A DNA stretch of 64,000 bases from the NCBI GenBank assembly GCA_951799425.1, contig OX637399.1:12082501-12146500 (forward strand), given 5' to 3'. Every line of letters starts with the position of its first letter. Position 1 is the first letter of the stretch. Under the pieces are notes generated by a model that searched no databases, was not told the origin of the DNA, and saw nothing but the letters and a program-made list of their open reading frames with translations. The stretch comes from Ilex aquifolium. Taxonomy: Eukaryota; Streptophyta; Magnoliopsida; Aquifoliales; Aquifoliaceae. Shown piece by piece: positions 47,283 through 58,854 of this stretch. The position numbers and the translations under genes are program-made.

Positions 47283-48338
47283 GCATTACACACACATTGT
47301 ATTGGTTAGTTGGCTACCTAAGCTTAGGATTAGATATAGAAAGCTCCAAGGGGGAAGATGATGAATAGTGCTCAAAGTGACGTTTTTGCATTTTTCTTCC
47401 ACTCTTTCACTTGTAGTTTAATGTAAGAACCTTGTAAGTTTCATTTATTGTCTTTAATGTCATTCCTTTCAAGTTTATTGCAAGTTTAATTTCATGTTCT
47501 TCATTTCACCATTGTTATTTAAGTTTTCTTCATTTCAAGCTTTTATATTGGGTATTGCATATTTTTCCTTCATAGCTTTAGATTTCTTGTTGTAAGTTAA
47601 GTTTCATGCTCCATTTCCCTTCCATGTCCATTTCCTTTATGCTTGTCTTGCATTGTTAATATGAGTAGCTAGGATTTAAGTTGGTTAATCCAAGGGAAAA
47701 TTCCTCTTGGGAATACCATTTTCAACTCTTCTTCATTCCTCCCTTTAGAGTCAAATGGTTCGGTTTGACGGGGTTGAGAGTGGATGAGTTGGTGAGCCTT
47801 TGATATTCCGTAGGCCTAGTCACGGTTTATGCTTAGATACTCACCAATCTCGTCCCTAGCTTCCCCCGAATCAATCGTTCATTCATGCTCAATCGGAGGA
47901 AGGCTTTGAGTTGATTTGGTATTCCCATTGGAATGAACCCTTTGAATTAGCCAACACTTGCTTTATTTGCATTTTCATTTACAAACCAAACACAAAACTC
48001 AAACAAAAGATTTTACATTTTCTTTTCACTTTTGCAAAATCACTTTCACAAAACTCCCTTTCCTTCCCTGAGGAGACGACCTTGGAATACTCTTCCAAGT
48101 AAAACACTGACAACGAAAGACTCCTTGCGATTGGGGAGCACTTTTGTTCACCACACACGCATTCCATTTCATAAAATTTTGTTCATTCCATTCATTTCCA
48201 TCACCATTCCATTGTTGCCTAATCTTTTGCATCATTCCGAGTGAGAGTGACACTCACCCATTCCTATAAGTCATACACACATTTAGGGATGATGTTTAGA
48301 GGTTAGGATACAACAACGTTTTTCAATCAATCATTAAC

Positions 48339-49133
48339 CCACTTACTATCAGAGATGGAGAAGATTATCCCTGCATCTAAGAGCTTGAGTACCTCTGTTC
48401 TCACAACTTCCTTCATGTGAGGGTTCAGTCATCGCTGCATTTGACGAGAGGGTTTTGAATCCTCTTCAAGGTATATAGCATGATTGCAGATTATCGGGCT
48501 TATACCTTTCTGGTCAACGATGGTCCACCCAATGGTGCATTTATGGCTTTGAAGAACTTTAATCAGTTTAGACTCTTGCAAGTCTGTAAGCTTAGATGAA
48601 ATTACCACTGGGTATGACTCGTCCTCTCCTAAGAAGGCATATTTGAGGTTCAGCTCGAGAGTCATATTCCCAAAAGTTAATTTCATGACTCCATTCCTGC
48701 AATTGATTAGTGCATTGGAAGTTGCTAGGAAAGGTCAACCAAGAATGACGGGAATTTGGTTCTCCGAATGTATTGCTGGCTGAGTATCCATAGCAATGAA
48801 GTCAACAGAGAAGACAAAGTTATCCACTTAGACAAGTACATCTTCAACAATGCCTCTAGGGATTTTGACAGATATGTCGGCCAACTGGAGTGTGACACAA
48901 GTAGGTTTGAGTTCACCCAAACCCAACTGCTGGTAGACAGAGTAGGGTAGCAAATTAACACTGGTTCCAAGGTCTAATAGTTCTTGTTCAATTCTGAAGT
49001 TTCCAATGACACACGACACAGTCGGACACCCTGGGTCTTTGTATTTTAGAAGGGTTTTGTGTTGAAGAAGGGCACTGACTTGTTCTGTTAGGAAAGCTCT
49101 TTTTTGGACATTCTGCTTCTCTTGACTGTGCAC
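48339..49133 (-). pseudogene. pol: Element H aspartic protease and N-terminal RT
   Basis: Minus strand. The protease reads KYKDPGCPTVSCVIGN, then EQELLDLGTSVNLLPYSVYQ (active-site loop D-L-G-T-S) and IPRGIVEDVLV. Several stops follow, then NGVMKLTFGNMTLEL, YPVVISSKLTDLQESKL and IGWTIVDQKGISPIICNH, the leader into RT. Frame differs by one from gag, consistent with either a natural frameshift or decay. RT continues at 46469 after J. Confidence 0.87.
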
Positions 49134-50962
49134 AAGTCTTTTAGAAACTTGACATAAGACGGAACTTGTTTGATTGCATCCAGAAGTGGGATGTTGATGT
49201 TTACTTGCTTAAAAAGCTCATAAATTTCAGGCTGATTTTTCAACTTCTGTTTGGTTTTAAGTCTATGAGGAAAAGGAGTAGGAATAGAACATGAAGGCTC
49301 TCTTTCCTCAGAAGGTTCAGGCTCTTGTTCAATCATAGGCTCAAGTTCCTCTTCAAGTTCAGTCTCAATTGGTTCAAGCTCAAACGATGAGTTGACTGAG
49401 ATTGACTGAAGTTTTGGCTTTGGAATGAGCATGTCTCTGATGGTCTTGTCAATCACCTTGCCACTTCTTAGTGTAGTGACAACTTGGGCTTGGTCTTGTG
49501 GGTTTCCTGTGGTTGAAGGATTCCCCACATGGAATTGGCCTTGTGGTTGCTTTGATTGGGCAGGGAACTTGCCCTTTTCGTGTGTGGCCATGGATTGGGT
49601 CAACTTTTGGATGTGGCTTTTAAGATCCTCGAAAGATTGAGTGGTCTGCGTTTTGAAATCAGTGAAAGCCTGTGTGGAATTATTGTTATAGTTCATTTGG
49701 CTTTGCATGAACTGATTCAGTGTATCCTCAAGGCTCCTCTTTTGTGGTGGTTGGTATGGTTGATATGCGGGAGGTCCTTGAGGTGGTGGGTATGAACCTT
49801 ATTGTTGGTTCATGGGCATTGGTTGTGTATTCCTCCAACTAAAGTTCGGGTGGTTCCGCCACCCTAGATTATAAGTTTCAGAGTATGGGTTGGAGTAAGG
49901 CTTGTTAAAGTTGGAAACTACATTTGTTTGTTCCAACAAGACCTCTTTGAACGCTGGGATGGTAGGACACTCCCCATTAGGGTGTCCTATTAGCGCATAG
50001 ATTCCACACACTTGTTATGTGGAAGAGCTAACATCAACTTGATGGACCTTCTTCATATCTAAAGCTTCAAGCTTTTGAGACAAAGTATAAATTTTTGCTC
50101 TCAGGTCATCATCATCTCTCAAGACATACTTACCTCCTTGGGAAGTAGATGGTTTGGCTTCTACAGTGGTAGGAGAGGCTGAGTCCCACATCTGAGAACT
50201 GTCAGATATGGTATCAAAAAAAATGAATGTGTCCTCCAGACTTTTTCCCATAAATTCTCCTTGAGCCATTATTTCGACAAACTGACGTAGTCTAGAGGGT
50301 AAGGAGTCATAGAAAAATCCTATCAAAGTCCAATTCTCAAAAGCGTGATGTGGGCAGGATTGGAGCAGATCTTTGAATCTTTCCCAACTTTGGTAAAAAG
50401 TTTCTCCTTCTTTAACCGCAAAATTCATGATTCGCCTTTTTAGTGCATTTGTGCGGTGTAGAGGAAAAAACTTTCTGAAAAATTCATTTTGCAATGCCTT
50501 CTAATTAGGTATTGAAAGAGCTTTTAAAAAATTTAGCCATTGTTTAGTTTTATTCCTTAAAGAGAAAGGAAAAAGTTTCATCTTGGCTAGTTCAGAATTG
50601 TCTTGAAATGTTCCACATACTTCCTCAAAATCTTTTATATGCAGATATGGATTTTCTACATCCAATCCATGAAACACGGGTAATAACTGCACTATTCCTA
50701 GCTTTATAGTAAAGAGGGGCGCATTTTTAGGGAATACAAAACAAAAGGGGACACTATTTCTTGTAGGATTTAAGTAATCCCGCAAAGTTTGAATGTTAGG
50801 CACTTCCTCCTCTCTCATAGGGAATTCTCCATTTCTCTCATTATTTGTCATATTACTCTCACAAGAGTCTGCTACTGATCTAGGTGAATTTGGTTCAGGC
50901 TGATTCACAGACTCACAAGATTCTGCTTGCAAATTTTGATAGTGAGGAGTGCCCTCAGACAT
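49088..50962 (-). pseudogene. gag: Element H gag
   Basis: Minus strand, one frame with three or more stops. N-terminus MSEGTPHYQNLQAESCE at 50962. The gag core reads FTIKLGIVQLLPVFHGLDVE, KLFPFSLRNKTKQWLNFL, NEFFRKFFPLHRTNALKRR and ERFKDLLQSCPHHAFENW. A TAG at 50503-50501 and a TAA at 50017-50015 interrupt. The zinc knuckle reads CGIYALIGHPNGEC, with the second Cys replaced by Tyr. The C-terminal region 49088-49708 is Gln/Glu-rich and leads to protease. Similar in sequence to gag of element L at 62345-63400. Role of the intact protein: particle assembly and RNA packaging. Confidence 0.92.
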
Positions 50963-51056
50963 AAAGAAAATAAAACAAAGTTATTCACAGTAAACAAAAG
51001 AATATATACAAAAATGAAGGTATTTTTACCTTTTACCTTAAAACACCTTTTATGGT

Positions 51057-51080
51057 TCCCCTGCAACAGCGCCAAAAACT
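51057..51080 (-). promoter_or_regulatory. Primer binding site of element H
   Basis: Minus strand AGTTTTTGGCGCTGTTGCAG next to the 5' LTR end, close to the TGGCGCCGTTGCCGGGG site typical of Athila/Tat elements. Confidence 0.85.
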
Positions 51081-52351
51081 TGGCTTGATCCGAAATGTGT
51101 ACACCCAAGTGCAAGCGGTCAAGCTGTAGTAATAATCCGGTTTGAGTCCGGAGTCGAATCCACAGGGAACTCTTCTTGGTGTTTTGGGGTAAGCAGTGGT
51201 GGAGACCTATTGATTATAACCCTTGAGATTTGAAGTTGTGTGAGGTGTGAGATTTCCTGGACAGAATATAGGATTCTTTCCAAGAGAATTTTCTAAACAA
51301 AATATGAGATAAGCTCTAATGTAAAAGAGTCACTCTTTAGTTCAAGGATCTGGACATGTAGTTAATTATCCGGTTTATTACACTTGTGCTTGATAACTCA
51401 ATTAACCCCCGTGTCAACAGCAGGTTAATCGGAAGATAAAGGTGGATTAAGAGAATTAAGAACATGATTCCGATGTCTTTCTAAAAGTTTACAAGAATTG
51501 TTTGTGCCGAGACTTAACCCGTCTACAAACAAGCAAGTATTTCTACAAGACATCCAATCATGACATCAATGTTCCATTTCCATTCTTTAATTGAAGCACA
51601 ATAATGGTGAAGATTGATGGGTAGTCATGAAGATCTAGCCGGGGTACTTGTCTTGAACCAATGAGTCTTTCTATACAAGAGTTATCTATGTTACAGAAAG
51701 AACTCCTGGTTATACAAAGTACCTTAGTTTTGCTAGATGCAATCAATCATTCAATAAGCATGGGGAATATAAAACATTAAGCATAATCGAAATTGCACAA
51801 ACATAACGTCTGGATAATTTATACATGCCCTTCTCCTCTTACTAAAGAGTGAATGAGAAACTACTCACTCTTCATGGCTTTGGTAAAGCTAGAAAAGTGA
51901 GTGATGCTTATTCCTCCAAGTAGAGGGGTCACAAAGCAAAGCAGACTAAACAGGGAGCCGATCTTTGACAAAGAATGAGTGAATCACGTTCCACCCTTCA
52001 CGGCTTTGGCGAAGCTCTAGAAAAGTGGAAGAGTTTCACTCCTCTAAGGGAAGAAAGAAGCTCAAGCAATGGAAGTGAATGAAGCACAAATTAAAAATAG
52101 AAGAAAGGTAGTCACTTTTGGAGGGTGATCCACAACCAAAGGTGATCTATCTCCCTCTATGCATGTAGATGAAAGCATAAGCATAAAACTAATTTTATAA
52201 CAAGCTAAGAGATGTTGGACTAAAGTCAAACTAATCTCTAGAACAACTACTTCATACAAGGAAATGTAAGCTAATTCTACAATATGAGTGGGATTCCAAG
52301 CCTCCATCAACCTCTCTAACTAAGTCCCCCCTGAGCTCTCCAACAATGGGA

Positions 52352-52361
52352 GTATTTATAG
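52352..52361 (-). promoter_or_regulatory. TATA box in the 5' LTR of H
   Basis: GCCTATAAATACTCCC on the minus strand; this copy would drive genomic RNA of H. Confidence 0.7.
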
Positions 52362-52453
52362 GCAAGAGGAGGAGACAAGAAGGGGTGAAGGAATAGTGTA
52401 TGCCGCCCAAGTCCAAGTGAAAAACCAACTACTCTGCAGTCAATCTGTGGAGA

Positions 52454-52843
52454 ACGTTCGAACGGGTAAGTTGGCGTTCGAACGTTGTATCTGTTTTTCC
52501 TTTATGGGCGTTCAAACGTTGTCTGACGTTCGAACGTTTCTTCTATCTTTGTTGTATGGGCGTTCGAACGCCAGATGTGGTCTGACCTTCTCACTCAAGT
52601 GGTCTGTGGTCTTCTGTGGAAACCTATTTCCACACTCCATGCATATCTTGACGCTTTGCACTCATCATTCTGGTCCTCAATCAATTCAAGTGGACGTTCG
52701 AACGTGAGTTGGCGTTCGAACGTGATACTCAAGTGCCTCAGAGCCTCAGAGTCTTCTTTCTTGGCTGCAACACGTCTTCTCTCAGCAGTCAGGTCTGCTC
52801 ACAGTTCAAGTGGACGTTTGAACGTGAGTTGGCGTTCGAACGT
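52454..52843. promoter_or_regulatory. TTCGAA palindrome cluster, 5' LTR of H
   Basis: Cores at 52457/52477 (20), 52511/52529 (18, first TTCAAA), 52563 (single, in GGCGTTCGAACGCC), 52697/52715 (18) and 52817/52835 (18, first TTTGAA). Confidence 0.8.
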
Positions 52844-53025
52844 TCTTGGTGTGCTCCAAGCTTCTCCAATTTTGTTCCCTAATGTGCAGGTGTTACACTC
52901 ATATGTGATATTCGTTGTTCTTGAGTCCTTGTTCACTTTAAGACCCGAAATGTCATCACTTAAACTCCATCAAAGTACAATTAGTCCCAAAAAGGCATAG
53001 TAAAATGCTAATTTAGTACTAATCA

Positions 53026-54420
53026 GGAACCAGTCACATATTATGTGATTAGTGCTCACAAAGACAAATGCATGAAAAGTACTCCATCAAATAAAAGTTC
53101 GAGTACCAAAAGTGCTCAAAAAGAAGTATTGGGAAATGAAAAGATGATTGCAAAATTGAAAGATATGCCATCAAATTTGAGTTTGTCTGAGGCACTTGAA
53201 TGTTCCGAAGAAACCCGCCAAACACTAGTACAAGCTTTGGTCAACCAGAAAGATTCAAAGGAAATATTCTAACTGGTGTCGATCAAGCTACTCTATCTGA
53301 TTACATGGCAAAAATCTCCTTCACTAATGAAGATTTACAACTAAGGTCTCATCCACACAACGGACCCTTTTACGTTAGTAGATATATTCGAGAATATAAG
53401 GTGTCTCGTATATTGATTGATTGTGGATCGACAGTCAACATCATGCCAATTCACACCATGAAGCAACTTGAAATCTCCATGGATGAATTGTCAAAGAGTA
53501 AGTTGATGATTCAAGACTTCAATCAACGGGGACAACGTGCCATTGGTATGATTCGTCTAAAGATCAAAATTGAAAAATTGGTGTCTTCTGCCTACTTTCA
53601 TGTCATTGACTCCAAAACATCTTATGTGTTGGAATGACCTTGGCTCCATGAGATAGGAGTTGTGCCATCAACATTGCACCAATGCTTCAAATATTGCCAT
53701 GATGGAAAAGTAAGGCGAGCCATTGCTGAGATCAACCATTTCTCAATGGAAGAATTTCACTTTGAAGATGTCAAGCTCTAATCTAAGACATAACTCATCT
53801 CAGAGACCCTTCATGTCATCATGCCAAAGATTAGACTATCAAGAGAAAGACAAGAACAACTCTCAAAAAATGACATCCATCGTTTGAAGGAAGATCTAAT
53901 CTTGTCTATAACTCAATTATTAAAATTGGCAATCTCTGACCCACCTCTAAAGAGCTTTGTAAAAGCTTCAATAGTAAAGAAAATAAGAGATCGTAAAGAT
54001 GGTTAGTTTGATCGTTGTGTTAAAAAACTCTTTGAAAATGCAGTATATGGCAAAGGTGAAACACGCCAGTTTGGAAAACTTGATTTAGGTCTGCCAATGA
54101 AGCAAGTTGATGAGTCGACAATAATGCAAGGAATGAAAAAGTTAGAGTCTTCTACACAGCACAAATTTTGTTTAGGATATTCTCCTTCTCCAATTCCAAT
54201 TAAGCTAAAGAAAGCCTCATCCAACCCCATTATGATACAAAACTATGAGTCTGAAGATGAAGAAGACACATAACCTCGTGGTTCCATTTTTGATTGACTT
54301 GGTGGTCGAGGGATGATGTTCGATCGACTGAGTGGGGATGTTCCTCCTTAAGATGATCAACAAAAGGCTTCTATATTTACTTTGCTTGAAAAACTGATTT
54401 TCCAAAATTAACCAAGTTCT
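53026..54420 (+). pseudogene. pol: Element F protease region (Tat-like)
   Basis: Plus strand, resuming after H. Reads PVTYYVISAHKD, then a frame change, FYVSRYIREYKVSRILIDCG with active-site loop D-C-G-S, NIMPIHTMKQLEISMDELS and GQRAIGMIRLKIKIEK. Just after a stop it continues PWLHEIGVVPSTLHQCFKY. Further on (53821-54260) is a linker with KLDLGLPMKQVDEST, then KASIFTLLEKL. This is the protease and post-protease part of a Tat-lineage polyprotein. Multiple stops. No RT, RNase H or integrase core follows. Confidence 0.85.
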
Positions 54421-54690
54421 CTAAAGAATGTCAAGAAACAAAGGAGACGACGTAAATATCATGCTCCAAAGTTTGCAAAAATAATTGAGATCTTGCTAAT
54501 TAGTAGCAACCCACGAGAAATAATAAAAAATAGAAAATGTTGCATAATACGGACGTCATGGAAGAAGATATTTCTATGGATCATGTCACCATTGATCAAC
54601 CAGCGGAAGAATCACAATCACAGGAATCATCTTCAACAAATAAATTTAAACTAGCCCCATCTACATTTGAAGAAAGAGAGCAAACTTGCA
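54421..54690 (+). other. Deletion junction region in element F
   Basis: AT-rich, without recognisable RT, RNase H or integrase motifs, although these should lie between protease and the tail at 54691. Inferred large internal deletion. Confidence 0.6.
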
Positions 54691-54765
54691 CACATACAAG
54701 ATAGTTAACAAAGATGGCTTGAGGATAGGCCCCATCAATGGAAAAGTTTCTGAACTGCGCCTGAA
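54691..54765 (+). pseudogene. pol: Extreme C-terminus of element F pol
   Basis: Plus strand reads YKIVNKDGLRIGPINGKVSE, matching the conserved end of Tat/Ogre pol. It shows that F once had a full pol and lost its centre. The 3' untranslated region with tandem arrays starts directly after. Confidence 0.75.
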
Positions 54766-54804
54766 AGCAAGCATCGCTCCTTCACGCACGAGCCTAAATT
54801 ACAT

Positions 54805-55092
54805 GTTGCTCCTAGCCTGCATGAGTTAAAACTATCTACGGCAAAATTAAAAAAAAAAAAATTGCTCCTGGCCCGCATGAGTTAAAACTACATACGGTAG
54901 AACCAAAAAAAAAAAATTGTTTCTGGCCTACATGTGTTAAAACTGTGTACGGCTTAACCAAAAAAAAAAATTTTTTGCTCTTGGCCCGCATAAGCTAAAA
55001 CTGTGTATGGCTCAAAAACAAAAAATTCTATTTTTTGCTCCTGGGTCTCATAACTTAAAACTATGATTAGCCTAGCCAAAAAAAAAAAACCA
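54805..55092 (+). repeat. Tandem array of about 57 bp in F (five units)
   Basis: Units TTGCTCCTGGCCCGCATGAG-like, TTAAAACT..TACGGC, then an A-run; starts near 54807, 54863, 54919, 54976 and 55037. The A-run length varies between units. Confidence 0.85.
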
Positions 55093-55254
55093 GAGGAGGA
55101 AAAATAAGAACTTTGAGTTGTAGTTGGAGCTTTACTAAGGATCAAATTTCCAAACTCGCTAGCTGATAAGGTTGTCCAGTCAAGGGACACCTAAGTAAAG
55201 GCGCACATCAAACAACAACTAACTGCAACATTGGTCCTGTAATCTACAATGTCT

Positions 55255-57020
55255 TTAGAGTTGTAGGCTGCTCTCAAATTGCTGAAGAGGTTGTCACGAG
55301 GTCAAGAACTATCGAGTTTTTTGAATTATAGAATCCATTCAGCATGTACAGATGTCCACTATTCACAAGCAAGTAAAGGCGATGTCGCTGGCTGCTCTCA
55401 CTCCACTATGGAGAATAATTATCGGCTTGCGAACTACTGGGTCCTTCAATTCTTCAATTCACTCTGTCACGAGGTCCACTGGCTGCAAGGATGCAAAGTA
55501 CATGACTTCAAACTACTGTAGGGACTGGTCACGAGCTCAAGTCTATTGCTTCTCCTATTCTGCAATTCACCTATTGGGATAAGTGACCAACTCTGGCACA
55601 TAAGTCACCTAAAATTGGAACATAAGACACCCAAAGTTATAACAGAAGTCACCCAAAAGTTGACACAGAAGTTACCAACTCTTGGAACATAAGTCACCCA
55701 AAGTTGGCACAAAAGTCACCAACTCTTGGAAATATAAGTCACCCAAAGTTGGCATAGAAGCCACCCAAAGTTAGCACAGAAGTTACCAACTCTTGACACA
55801 AAAGTCACTAAAATTTAACACAAAATTTACCTAATGTTGCCATAGAAGTCACCTAAAGTTGGCACAAAAGTCACCAATTAGTACAAAAGTAGCAACTCAA
55901 CCTCACCTCACCTCACCACACTTAAGTTGGTCTGTTGGACTACTGGATTGTTGGTCATGTTGGCTACTACTACTGGATTCTGTAAATTGTTTTCAAGCTG
56001 TTGTAGGGCTGGTCATGGACTCAAAGAACTACCGCCTCTTCAATCCTATAATCTATCACATCAAAAAGGGGATATACGTCAGTTGTATGAATATGAAGTA
56101 TGGTGCTGCAGGTTGCCCTCAAGCTGTTGTAGAGACTGGACTGGCCTTAAGAACTGCCTCTACTTCAATTCTGTAGTCCACCTATCAAAGAAGGGATATG
56201 CACCGGCTGTAGGGATGTGAAGTCTAGTGTTTTTAAGTTGTCTTTAATCTACTGCAAAAACTTGCCACAGGCTCAAGAACTCGAATTGATGGATTCTTCG
56301 ATTCTGTAATCCACCCCATCAAAGAGGGGGGTATTAATTGGTTGTAGAGATATGAAGTCCAGTGTTGTAGGCTGCTCTCAAAATGTTGCGATAGCTGTTC
56401 ATGGGCTCAAGAATTGCTACTTCTTCGGTTATTCAATCCACCACATTAAAGAAGAGACATCCACTGGCTGTAGGGATATAATGTCCAGGTCTTTAAGCTA
56501 CTAACAAGCTGTTCAATGGACTGATCATGAGCTCAAGAGCTGTCGTTTCTTCGATTCTACAGCCCACGTCATCAAATAGGGGATATATCCATTAGCTGCA
56601 GTGATATGAAGTCTGGTTCTTTAAGCCGCTTCCAAGCTCTTGTAGAAAATGGTCATAGGCTCGATCACTATTAGGTGCTTCAACTATTCAGTCCACCCCA
56701 TCACAAAAGTCATTGGCTGCAAGAATGAGAAATCCACTATTGTAAGCTATTGCAAGGATTGGTCATGGGCTCAAGAACTATTGAGTCCATCAATTCTTCA
56801 ATCTTCCTCTTCACAAGGGCCACTAGTTGTAGGAATGAGAAGTTCGGTGTTATGAGCTGCTTTCAAGATGCTATAAGGACTGATAATAAGCTCGAGGATC
56901 GCTAGGTTCTTCGATTCTTCATTCCATACCTTCATGAGGAGATTTCCACTGAATTCAAAAATATGACGTTCAATACTTCAAGCTGCTTTCAAAACTGCTA
57001 TAAGGACCAAGGTCTTTAGA
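55255..57020 (+). repeat. Tandem array of about 125 bp in F 3' region
   Basis: Degenerate units marked by GCTGTTGTAGGGACTGGTCA-like phrases at about 55512, 55997, 56123, 56249, 56383, 56508, 56635, 56746, 56868 and 56994 (most steps 125-127 bp), with earlier units from 55285. Open frames of 70-105 codons within are by-products of the repeat. Tat-lineage elements are known for hypervariable, satellite-forming 3' regions; this fits. Confidence 0.85.
55585..55915 (+). repeat. Short minisatellite (about 22-27 bp) within the F array
   Basis: Tandem phrases such as AGTCACCCAAAGTTGGCACA repeated about 13 times with drift, splitting the 125-bp array. Confidence 0.85.
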
Positions 57021-58850
57021 ATCTGCAATCCACCGTTTTCGAGGTACGCTTGATCTTTAAAATCTTCAAAGTATTCCTTAATCTAGCTTTTGAAGAAGCC
57101 ATCAAAAAAATAGAAGAATAAATAAATCATTAGAAATATCAATCTTGGTAATTTTAAACTGTCTAATTAAAGTAATATATCGGCATCAAAAATAGCAACA
57201 TAAAATTTTTTGGCAGAATTTATCTAAAATAATTTTTGGGACTAAATCACCCAAAGTTAAAAATTATCGGACATATCTCTAGTTTGGTTAAATTGTCAAG
57301 AAGGCATACAATTACTTTAAAAAAAAAAAAATACATATCTCTAGTTTGGTTAAATTAAACTGGATAATGGTAACTTGAGTGCAAGACCTATTAAGACACA
57401 GTGTTCAAAAAAAGAAGAAAAGAGAAACTAATAGTAGTGGAAAGGGGTAATGAAAAATCAAGAATAAAAAAATAGAAATAACAAAAGGTGCAAAAGAAAA
57501 AAATTTGAATAACAAAAAAGATAATCAAGAAACAAGAATTAGAAACTACAAAAAAAAAAAAAAAGGCTCAATGATGGCAGCCATGAAAAAAATGGTAGCC
57601 AAGAAGGGGTTAAAAACGAGACGAAAAAGTAATAGGATAAGAGAAAAAAAAAACATTGCCCGGAGGGTGCTTGTAGTCAAAACAAGGATGTCAAACCACG
57701 AGACCAACAAAAATTAAACACAAACTAAATTTAAAAATCAAAAATTAAACACAATCAAAAGAAGACATGATTATCACGAGGACCAACAAAAAGTTTTTGT
57801 AGTACCTAAAGTTGAATAGTATGTTGTCTACCACCAAAGAAACAAAAATAACTTGCTCATTTTAAAGTTTTGGGGTAAAGTCATCCAGACTAAAGTTTTC
57901 AAAAAAAAAAAAGGGGAAAGGCAAAAAAATAAAATAATAAACAAACAAATTGAATTATAACAACAAAAAAATAATAAAATATTAACCAATAAAAAATAAA
58001 AAGGAATAACACATAACAAAAAAAAAATAGGACAGAACAAAGAATAATGGATCATGCATGGTAGCCATGAAAAGAAAAAAATGAGAAGCACATGATGGTG
58101 ATCAAGAACAAGAACCAGTTCAAAAAAAAATAAAGAAAAAGACAAACAGTATCTAAAAAAAGAGGATTGAAAAACTGTGATGATAAAGTTGAAAATAAGA
58201 AAAGAAATCAAATTAACAAGATTTTTGACAACCAAAAAGAATAATCAAATTATCCTTAAATACAACTTTGAAAGCATGTGCATGATTGATATGAAACTGT
58301 CATACCGAAATGTCAAAAACTTGTTTGCGGTAAAGATTTTACTGGCAGCAAAATTAAGATGGAAAAAAAAAGTTCAAAAACAAATAACAAATTAATATAT
58401 ATTTGATTAATAATAGTTTAAAAAGGGCAATAAAGAAATAAAGAATTGGACCTAAAAAATAAAGAGGAGTACAACATGACAAACGTGGAAAGAATGAAAA
58501 CAAGGATAATAATGGTAACCAAAAGTCTTAGTCGATGGTAAACCAAAAAAGGCAAGGGAAAAAAATAATATAGAAAAGAAATCTATTACCTACAAAGTAA
58601 AATATGAATTAGACAAGCCATAAAACTATAAAGACTTCTTGTAGTTAAACATTAATAACTTAGGCTATTCAAAAGCACAACAAACAACAAGAAAAGGCGT
58701 ACCTTTCTGGAATGTTGAATTCATATAAATCTAACCTGTGGTATGGGCAACGAGTTGCGCACAAACCATCTGGAAAATCATCTTGGCTCTTGCACAGCAC
58801 GATGGATTGACGGTGCCCACCCATGTCATGTCAGATATAAATACACTGGT
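57021..58850 (+). other. A-rich noncoding region of F
   Basis: Strongly A-rich on the + strand, with poly-A runs and AAAAG/AATAA simple sequence. Long frames here are Lys-rich on + and Phe-rich on - and follow base composition. No motif recognised. Continues the 3' untranslated region of F. Confidence 0.6.
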
Positions 58851-58854
58851 TCTA

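Larger units (their letters stand above)
46470..48333 (+). mobile_element. Solo LTR J in RT of element H
   Basis: 1864 bp, starts TGATGAGCACATAATATTGC, ends TTTTTCAATCAATCA, perfect TTAAC duplication (46465-46469 and 48334-48338). The interrupted RT frame resumes across the duplication. Contains ACCGGT doublets (46932-46981), the cross-family block (46800-46895), a TATA-like ATTATATTCAGC (47273) and CTCAGGGAAGG-type sequence near its 3' end (minus strand of 48060-48080). No gene. Confidence 0.94.
25634..53025 (-). mobile_element. Element H: Athila-like retrotransposon with a third ORF
   Basis: Bounded by LTRs and a perfect GGAAC duplication (25629-25633 and 53026-53030). Minus-strand order: 5' LTR 51081-53025, PBS, gag, protease, RT (split by J), RNase H, integrase, an intergenic region with its own palindrome cluster, third ORF (split by I), 3' noncoding region, polypurine tract, 3' LTR 25634-27540. 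Without nested I and J its length is about 13.6 kb. LTR similarity is high, but 18-bp units have been lost in one copy. Confidence 0.95.
51081..53025 (-). repeat. 5' LTR of element H
   Basis: 1945 bp, starting TGGCTTGATCCGAAATGTG, ending TTTAGTACTAATCA. Partner of 25634-27540. Carries the fuller palindrome cluster. Minus-strand TATA at 52352-52361. Confidence 0.94.

Noticed and set aside
57505-58235. Lys-rich (+) and Phe-rich (-) frames
   Set aside because: Explained by the A-rich composition of the region; no motif.
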